A stretch of 18,589 bases of DNA. Origin: Phycisphaerae bacterium. GTDB lineage: Bacteria > Planctomycetota > Phycisphaerae > Sedimentisphaerales > SG8-4. The first letter of the stretch is position 1. The number at the start of each line of letters is the position of its first letter. This document shows, piece by piece, positions 13,244 through 18,589 of this stretch. The position numbers and the translations under genes were made by a program. The notes beneath the pieces are model-generated. The model was not told where the DNA came from. It worked only from the letters and a program-made list of their open reading frames with translations, and did not search any database. The DNA lies in contig JAUVYQ010000037.1 in the NCBI GenBank assembly GCA_030603035.1, positions 1 to 18,589 of the forward strand, in the 5' to 3' direction.

Positions 13244-14440
13244 ATGAACAAAAAAATCGCAATCATAATAGAGCGGGCAAATATCGTCCTGGGCGGTGCC
13301 GAGCGTTCGATTTTCGAGTTGAGATTAGCATTGTCGGCGCTCGACATTGAAGTGCACATACTGGCTGCAAAAAGCCAAACAAAAGCTAAAAATATCCATG
13401 TTCTATGTCAAAATACGCCTGGTAAGCGTGCTTGTTATTTTACCTTCGCAAAAGCATTAAAAAAATATTTATCAGAAAATCGCTATGACATAATTCACAG
13501 CGTTTTACCTTTTGATTTTGCCGATATTTATCAGCCGCGCGGAGGTACATATACCGAATCCATTTTGCGCAATGCCGCCAGTTACCAGAACAAGTTTCTT
13601 GAATCTTATAAGAAGCTCACAGCTTTTGCCAATTTTCGCCGGACCGGACTTTTACTCGCCGAGAGAAGACTGTGCAAAAAACAGGATGGGCCGATAGTCG
13701 TAGCGCTTTCTCAGTACGTTGCCGAGCAGTTCAAACAACACTACGGCCTTGCCGACGACCGGATAACGGTTATACCTAACGGCGTGAAAATAAATAAACG
13801 AATCGACACGGGCGAGGCCGAAAAGCTCCGCACGCAAATATTGGCACAATTGGGCCTTAAAGAAGCAGACAACCCCGTCTTTTTCTTATTCGTGGCGAAC
13901 AATTTCAGATTAAAGGGATTAGCTGTTTTAGTAAAAGCAATGTCCGTCTATGGCGGAACGCCAGACCATAACACGGACCGGCAGGCTTACTTAATTGTTG
14001 CCGGTAACGCCAGAGTGCACAAATACCGCCGACTCGCAAAAAAACTTAACGTCCACAAGAAAAACATTTTCTTAGGGCCTATCAGGCACATCCAAAACGC
14101 CCTGTCAATAATCGACGTGGCTGTGTTGCCTACCTTCTATGACCCGTCGAGTAGATACATTCTCGAAGCATTAGCAGCGGGTAAGCCGGTGATAACCACA
14201 AAATTTAACGGTGCAACCGATTTATTCGTTAATAATCGGCACGGTAAAGTGCTCGATGCGCCCGAAGATGTTCCTGCACTGGTAGAAGCCATCGGCTATT
14301 TCACAGATACAAACAATATCCGGAAAGCATCGGAAGCGATTGTTGCAGATAATCTCAAAGAAAAAATTTCCATCCACCGAGTTGCTAAACAGCTAATATC
14401 TATTTATAAATCCATACTGCAAAGGAAAGGCCGAAAATAA
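13244..14440 (+). CDS. GT4 glycosyltransferase, WaaG-like LPS core enzyme
   Basis: A 398-residue GT-B glycosyltransferase that probably adds a hexose to the LPS core on the inner side of the membrane. The N-terminal half opens IAIIIERANIVLGGAERS. The hinge region shows VALSQYVAEQF and ITVIPNGV. The C-terminal half shows FVANNFRLKGL and the sugar-nucleotide site FYDPSSRYILEALAAGKPV, a D-x7-E form of the family EX7E motif, then TKFNGATDLF. The ATG at 13244 is chosen because the family starts there and a promoter sits just upstream; a TTG at 13172 would add 24 unlikely residues. Its TAA overlaps the plsY ATG. The sugar donor cannot be told by reading. Confidence 0.88.
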   Translation: MNKKIAIIIERANIVLGGAERSIFELRLALSALDIEVHILAAKSQTKAKNIHVLCQNTPGKRACYFTFAKALKKYLSENRYDIIHSVLPFDFADIYQPRGGTYTESILRNAASYQNKFLESYKKLTAFANFRRTGLLLAERRLCKKQDGPIVVALSQYVAEQFKQHYGLADDRITVIPNGVKINKRIDTGEAEKLRTQILAQLGLKEADNPVFFLFVANNFRLKGLAVLVKAMSVYGGTPDHNTDRQAYLIVAGNARVHKYRRLAKKLNVHKKNIFLGPIRHIQNALSIIDVAVLPTFYDPSSRYILEALAAGKPVITTKFNGATDLFVNNRHGKVLDAPEDVPALVEAIGYFTDTNNIRKASEAIVADNLKEKISIHRVAKQLISIYKSILQRKGRK

Positions 14441-15087
14441 TGTACATGTTCGCACCTGCTATTGTAGCGGCTTATTTGCTCGGCTCAATACCCTTTGGAG
14501 TTATCATTGCCGGAGCCCACGGCAAGAATCTACGCTTAATTGGCTCAGGTAACATCGGCGCAACCAATGTCTCCCGCGCCCTCGGTAGAAGATGGGCCTA
14601 CCTTTGCTTCCTGCTCGACGTGCTCAAAGGCCTGGTCCCAATGTTAGTCGCCGGAACCCTTATAAAAGCCAACCCAACTCTTAGCTTACTTTCTTTATGG
14701 CTTGCGGTGGGCTGTGCCGCTATCCTGGGCCATATCTTCCCTGTATACCTGAAATTCAGAGGAGGCAAAGGCATCGCGACCAGTCTTGGAGTGGCGCTGG
14801 GGCTTTGGCCTTACTATACAATTTGTGCCACACTTGCTTTCGCAGTATGGGCGGTGGTCGTTTTGCTGTGGAGGTATGTCTCACTGGCTTCAATCGCCGC
14901 CTCTATTGCTTTTCCTGTAGCGCTGATTTTGGCGATAGTCCTGACCCCGGACTGGGATTTTGCTAATCTATGGCCGTTACTTGCCGCAGCAATTGCAATA
15001 CCGGTTATGGTGATTGTGCGTCACCGCGAAAATATAAAACGCCTAATCGCAGGAACCGAAAGCAAGGTCTTGAAAGCTAAAACCTAA
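14440..15087 (+). CDS. plsY: Acyl-phosphate:glycerol-3-phosphate acyltransferase
   Basis: PlsY makes lysophosphatidic acid from acyl phosphate and glycerol 3-phosphate, the first membrane step of phospholipid synthesis. The 215 residues have about five hydrophobic helices and the three family motifs: GSGNIGATNVSR, FRGGKGIATSLG and a late VRHRENIKRLIAGTE. Length is usual. The ATG overlaps the stop of the glycosyltransferase (TAATG), with GGAAAGG upstream, so both are co-transcribed and coupled. Confidence 0.96.
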   Translation: MYMFAPAIVAAYLLGSIPFGVIIAGAHGKNLRLIGSGNIGATNVSRALGRRWAYLCFLLDVLKGLVPMLVAGTLIKANPTLSLLSLWLAVGCAAILGHIFPVYLKFRGGKGIATSLGVALGLWPYYTICATLAFAVWAVVVLLWRYVSLASIAASIAFPVALILAIVLTPDWDFANLWPLLAAAIAIPVMVIVRHRENIKRLIAGTESKVLKAKT

Positions 15088-15423
15088 AAGCCATAACTGG
15101 ATGCTCGATGATCTACGAACCACGAACTAATTTACTTGGCGGGAATTATGGCTTTGGGTGCATTGCCAGCTTGCCCTGTGGGAACGCTTTGAAGATAGCT
15201 TCCCCCAATATGCTGAGTTCGAGAGAGTTAGAACTTAATATATTTGTAAGCAATAGATTAATAATATGAATGACCCGGAGCTGTTAAAATGGGAGAACTG
15301 GAAGGATAAGGAATAACTAACTGTTCACGTGGAGGCAAAAGCATCCGGGAGTGGAAACCATACACGAGATACGAAGTTGTTTGGCGCTTTAGACAGACTG
15401 TATAATTATTGTTACGTGTAAGA
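15088..15423. other. Intergenic region before the accessory pair
   Basis: I see no gene in this 336-bp stretch. It contains an inverted repeat AAAGCCATAA (15087-15096) / TTATGGCTTT (15146-15155), which may end plsY transcription but has no T run, and the operator-promoter at 15389-15406. It marks a change from housekeeping to accessory DNA. Confidence 0.55.
15389..15406 (+). promoter_or_regulatory. Promoter with palindromic operator, copy 1
   Basis: TTAGACAG-A-CTGTATAA (15389-15405) is a palindrome with one mismatch. It overlaps TATAAT (15401-15406). The 22 bp from 15393 to 15414 match 17061-17082 at 21 positions. Transcription should start near 15413, 11 nt before the ATG. The -35 box is weak, which suits a regulated promoter. 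Confidence 0.7.
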
Positions 15424-16971
15424 ATGACTACGAATAATCTTAAACGAGTTCTGGTATTTATAGCCTCTCCAGGTGACGTGTCCGATGCTCGTAATTCTGT
15501 CCGCTACGCAGTGGAGCGTATTAACAAGTTGCTTGCAAAGGATAATGGCTTTCTATTGGAGCCAATCGGTTCGGAAGATGCTCCACCTGGGAAAAGCCAG
15601 CGGGCCCAGGAGATTATCAATCAGTATGTTGATGTTGCCTCCATTTTTATTGGTATATTGCATAGGCGTTTTGGACAACCAACTGGAGTAGCAGAATCGG
15701 GAACAGAAGAAGAATACAACCGAATTGAACAAAGATGGGAGAATGAACAGCCGAAACCAGAAGTACTGATGTATTTTAAGAAAATCCCGGTTGATCAGTT
15801 AGCAGATCCTGGGGAACAACTACAAAAAGTATTGGCCTTCAAGGAACGCATAAGCACAACTTGCTTCTATAAAGAGTTCAAATCAGAAAGGATATTGATA
15901 GAACTCGTTCAGGATGCTCTTCATGATTGGATATTTAAGAACCGCGATAAATTTGAGACGCCAACTGAAGCCAGTAAAGTTATCACACTACAACCAACTG
16001 ACAAAGAAGTATTAGCATGCATACTAGAACAAGGTCAATTCTCTGCAGATGAAATCAGTTCACACCTTGAGCAATCAACGACAACCATTGAAGCGTCTAT
16101 ACAACGATTGAAAAATTTGGGATTGATTGTTAGGGAAGCTCAGGGAATTCTCAAACCGATTAACTCCACGGAGGGTTTTCTCGCAATTGCGAGACACTTA
16201 AACACAGATACCCATCACAAAATCCTCCTGTCTTCTAACTACTTTCAAAACATGCTCAGTTCTTCACTAGGAGCCCATATACTATGTCGCTTCCATTGCG
16301 AACTATCTGCAGAAATGGTAGAGGGCTTACGATGCGTAGCCCTTTTGTCACCAAGCACAACCACCTACCTTCTCTTTGGCGATACTTCTACCTATGACAA
16401 TCTATTTGAGAACACGAGAAATAAAGATAAGAACGAAAAGAAATTTGCCAATGGATTGATGCAAAACAGTATAATTCTCTGCGTATTGTTAGAATACGGA
16501 GCAGACTATACAAAAGGGAGGGTGTTATACAAGCTCAGATCGAAGCGATTAGCAGGCCAGCTATTGAGTATGAGTCTCAAATTAGCTTACGAGGAAGCCA
16601 AGGCTTTTGAAATTGGGGTAGCTATGCCACTGATCGGTGCATATGCCGGACGCGATCTCAAGGCAGGGGAAATGTGCTATGGAAGTCCTGAGTTTGGCAT
16701 TCGTCAGGGAACAATCTACATGCACCTGGATTTGGATAAATTGGCGGAAGAGACATTTGACCAAGCATTGTCGCAAGAGATACCCGACGATGCCAGAGCA
16801 ATGGCCCTTAATAATAAGGGGCTTATATACCTTAAACATAAGCAGTTTTTAGAGGCTATTCCTTTGTTCGAACAAGCAATTAAACATGGCCCAACTATAG
16901 ACGAGCCCAAAAAGAATTTGGAACTGGCTAAGGCCAGACTCTCGAAGCAACAAGAAGACAAGGAGACGTAA
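15424..16971 (+). CDS. DUF4062-like / winged-helix / TPR protein
   Basis: A 515-residue multidomain protein. Residues about 8-175 begin RVLVFIASPGDVSDAR and contain LMYFKKIPVD, the pattern of DUF4062 and related TIR-like domains often seen in conflict and defence proteins. Residues about 190-245 look like a winged helix (FSADEISSHLEQS... IQRLKNLGLIVRE). The middle (250-420) is unfamiliar. Residues about 425-505 show TPR repeats (MALNNKGLIYLKHKQFLEAI). There is no P-loop. ATG 15424 is chosen over TTG 15409 because the -10 box puts the transcription start near 15413. The promoter is duplicated before the next gene, implying shared control. Function is inferred only: a sensor or effector in a stress or defence unit. 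Confidence 0.75.
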   Translation: MTTNNLKRVLVFIASPGDVSDARNSVRYAVERINKLLAKDNGFLLEPIGSEDAPPGKSQRAQEIINQYVDVASIFIGILHRRFGQPTGVAESGTEEEYNRIEQRWENEQPKPEVLMYFKKIPVDQLADPGEQLQKVLAFKERISTTCFYKEFKSERILIELVQDALHDWIFKNRDKFETPTEASKVITLQPTDKEVLACILEQGQFSADEISSHLEQSTTTIEASIQRLKNLGLIVREAQGILKPINSTEGFLAIARHLNTDTHHKILLSSNYFQNMLSSSLGAHILCRFHCELSAEMVEGLRCVALLSPSTTTYLLFGDTSTYDNLFENTRNKDKNEKKFANGLMQNSIILCVLLEYGADYTKGRVLYKLRSKRLAGQLLSMSLKLAYEEAKAFEIGVAMPLIGAYAGRDLKAGEMCYGSPEFGIRQGTIYMHLDLDKLAEETFDQALSQEIPDDARAMALNNKGLIYLKHKQFLEAIPLFEQAIKHGPTIDEPKKNLELAKARLSKQQEDKET

Positions 16972-17040
16972 TTCATTGACACGCAAGAGATTGAACAAAT
17001 ATTGAAGAAGCAACGGGAACTTCTTATACAGAAAAAGTAA
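16972..17040 (+). other. In-frame open stretch after the DUF4062-like stop
   Basis: After TAA at 16969-16971 the same frame stays open for 22 codons, giving IDTQEIEQILKKQRELLIQKK, a plausible helical peptide, then TAA. It may be an older C-terminus cut by a nonsense change, or chance. Confidence 0.3.
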
Positions 17041-17056
17041 GTCTGTCTTTCCCGTT

Positions 17057-17074
17057 TTATACAGACTGTATAAT
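17057..17074 (+). promoter_or_regulatory. Promoter with palindromic operator, copy 2
   Basis: TTATACAG-A-CTGTATAA (17057-17073) is a perfect 17-bp palindrome over TATAAT (17069-17074). It is nearly identical to the site at 15389. Transcription should begin near 17081; AGGGGTG then lies before the ATG at 17099. Confidence 0.75.
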
Positions 17075-17098
17075 CATTGTTATAGGGGTGATAAGAAA

Positions 17099-17698
17099 AT
17101 GACCTCTCCTTATGAAAGTGGCTTCGCAAAGAATGTGTTTCAACAGTTGGATACTGAATGCTCGCTATGTGTCCTTGGTCTCTGTTTGGCCTCACATGAC
17201 ATAGTGTTACATCACTCACTTATAGACAAAAGCGAAGCTGGAGAAAAAAACTACCACTTTGCAGCATCGCTATCCATTTTGCGTGAAATCGCCAAGATGG
17301 TCGAACCGATTGAAAAGCTTGCTTTCGCAACGCGTTTCTCTCAGGGAACAAAAGGCTTGCTTCAGGATCTTAAAAGAGACTTGCAACCTTTTCACGATAA
17401 CTCTTTGACAAAAGGAACACTCAAGCCAATCCGTAACTTTACATTTCATTATGATTTTACCGAGGTGGATCAAAACAAAATAGATTCGTTGCTCGACGAT
17501 ATCAAAAAGGAGAAGAAGTTGGAATTTAGAGCGAGGAGCAATGACAATTCCATTCTTCGTAATAGGTATACATTTGCGGATGCATTTAGAAGCAAGTTAG
17601 TGGAAAGCTATCTTACGAGAGATTTAGTGAGCAAGATCACTGTAGCCACAACGAATGTCATTGCTTTCACGGATTCGCTATTGGCTGACTTGTCATGA
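17099..17698 (+). CDS. HEPN-like small protein, possible RNase effector
   Basis: A 199-residue, mostly helical protein that I do not recognise by name. Around residue 112 it has IRNFTFHYDF, an R-x4-H motif (R112, H117) at the end of a helix, the catalytic signature of HEPN RNases found in toxins and abortive-infection proteins. The helices before it (about 55-95) suit that fold. AGGGGTG lies upstream of the ATG. The gene has its own copy of the promoter-operator used by the DUF4062-like gene 1.7 kb upstream, so both should be expressed together. The motif is short, so the assignment is tentative. Confidence 0.65.
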   Translation: MTSPYESGFAKNVFQQLDTECSLCVLGLCLASHDIVLHHSLIDKSEAGEKNYHFAASLSILREIAKMVEPIEKLAFATRFSQGTKGLLQDLKRDLQPFHDNSLTKGTLKPIRNFTFHYDFTEVDQNKIDSLLDDIKKEKKLEFRARSNDNSILRNRYTFADAFRSKLVESYLTRDLVSKITVATTNVIAFTDSLLADLS

Positions 17699-18033
17699 TA
17701 AAATTATAACATCTGGCTCCAGTGAAGCGCTGCTGACATGTCGATCTTTAGCTGTGACTTTCCAGTGAATTATGAGCAATAAGTCCTCGACGACCCCGCA
17801 CTTGCCGCCAAAAACAATTCTCTTTAATCTGCTTGCCCCGCCTGCCCGAATCCCTGCATGTATTAGCTTGCCCCAGCAAGTCTCAGGCAGGGGGCAGGGA
17901 CCCAGTTATTTATGTCCTTATAAAGCACTTTTTTGTTGGTTAAATCGGTGTGAATCAGCGGCTATCCGTGGTTATTTTTGAATTTTGCACTGTGGTTTTG
18001 CACTTTTCACTTCAAGTTTTTAACTTCCACGAC

Positions 18034-18060
18034 ATACGATATACGCAATACGCAATACGA
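18034..18060 (+). repeat. ATACG-word repeat, copy shared with lpxK
   Basis: ATACGATATACGCAATACG (18034-18052) is identical to 5514-5532 inside lpxK. A related set of CAATACG words lies at 18434-18455. Confidence 0.75.
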
Positions 18061-18062
18061 AA

Positions 18063-18159
18063 AATCTGCGTAATCTGCGAAATCTGTGGCTATTTTCCCT
18101 TGTGATTTTTGTGCCTTTTCGTGGCCGAACAAAATCCGCGCAATCAGTGAAATCTGTGG
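18063..18159 (+). repeat. Two copies of a triple 9-mer repeat
   Basis: AATCTGCGT, AATCTGCGA, AATCTGTGG run in tandem at 18063-18089. AATCCGCGC, AATCAGTGA, AATCTGTGG run in tandem at 18133-18159. Both end in the same unit. A looser form occurs near 17943-17971. Confidence 0.65.
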
Positions 18160-18589
18160 CAAATAATTTACTTCTGACTTCTGTCTTCCGCCCTCTGTGG
18201 CTTACCCATTTTCAATCAAATCTGCGGGTAGTTATCGACAAAAATCGAAAAATCTGAAAAAATTTTATCTCCTTTTCTCACATCGAGTTACGAGTATCGG
18301 GAATCGAGAATCGAGGACTTTTTTCGACTCAAACGCGCAGGTTCGCCCAATAGTAGAGAGACAGTACAATTTGGAATTTGAGATTTGAGATTTGAAATGC
18401 CATTTAACCACTCACAACGAACCACTCGATACTCAATACGCAATACACAATACGAGATGCTATACGCTCCACGCTTCACGCTATATGCTAAACCCTAAAC
18501 CCTATCCGCTCTACGCTATCCTCTGCCCTCTACATCTGTCGAGAACGCTCTACAAATCAGCTCTTTTTATGCAAAACAAACCCAATTTG

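Larger units (their letters stand above)
17699..18589. other. Non-coding, repeat-rich tail
   Basis: These 890 bp hold no frame with a ribosome site or family features. They consist of degenerate short repeats: CTTGC-CCCA-GCAAG hairpin words near 17868-17881, triple 9-mers of AATCTGCGN type (18063-18089, 18133-18159), and ATACG words (18034-18060, 18425-18455). It looks like a repeat sink at the edge of the accessory unit. Confidence 0.65.

Noticed and set aside
17772..17981. 69-residue plus-strand frame in the tail
   Set aside because: It has no ribosome site, crosses hairpin repeats and shows no protein-like pattern.
18484..18503. Telomere-like CCCTAAA repeat
   Set aside because: Only two units occur, inside general low-complexity sequence; the rest of the window is bacterial.
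17699..18589. CRISPR array
   Set aside because: The repeated words are short, degenerate and unevenly spaced, without unique spacers of constant length.

Overview
The window looks like a chromosomal piece of an uncultured Gram-negative bacterium with mid GC. A heptose-containing lipopolysaccharide (LPS) core pathway, several genes without a Shine-Dalgarno site, and many short palindromic repeats that invade reading frames would suit a planctomycete of the Phycisphaerae type. That placement is an inference from general gene content, not from a marker gene.

Layout. (1) 1-3790 is an accessory zone. It holds the tail of an unknown basic protein, a strong promoter with a highly structured leader, a small acidic protein and a complete tyrosine recombinase. 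After these come 670 bp of hairpins and a gene scar, then a second tyrosine recombinase without its N-terminus, which ends 34 bp from a tRNA-Lys gene. (2) 3976-11698 is a conserved one-direction block: isocitrate dehydrogenase, LpxK, HldE, GmhA, a GmhB-like phosphatase fused to a membrane tail, a WaaF-like heptosyltransferase and a WaaP-like kinase. Together these make ADP-heptose precursors, phosphorylate lipid A, add heptose and phosphorylate the inner core. (3) 11699-13170 holds a PIN-domain toxin-like gene with a small overlapping partner, and a convergent unknown gene with a strong ribosome site and a palindromic operator. (4) 13209-15087 returns to envelope genes: a WaaG-like glycosyltransferase overlapping plsY. 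(5) 15088-17698 is a two-gene accessory unit: a DUF4062-like/winged-helix/TPR protein and a HEPN-like small protein. Their two promoters share a nearly identical 22-bp block with a 17-bp palindrome over the -10 box. (6) 17699-18589 is non-coding and full of short repeats.

Two themes stand out. First, the 15.4-17.7 kb pair looks like a co-regulated, possibly defensive module. A related palindrome sits over the -10 box of the unknown gene at 12577-12972, so three accessory genes may share a repressor. Second, several unrelated short-repeat families have entered the LPS operon. They add in-frame peptides to LpxK (twice) and the heptosyltransferase, supply the start region of the heptosyltransferase and the stop codon of GmhA, and split a hldE/gmhA stop-start overlap with an 18-bp direct repeat on each side of the insert.
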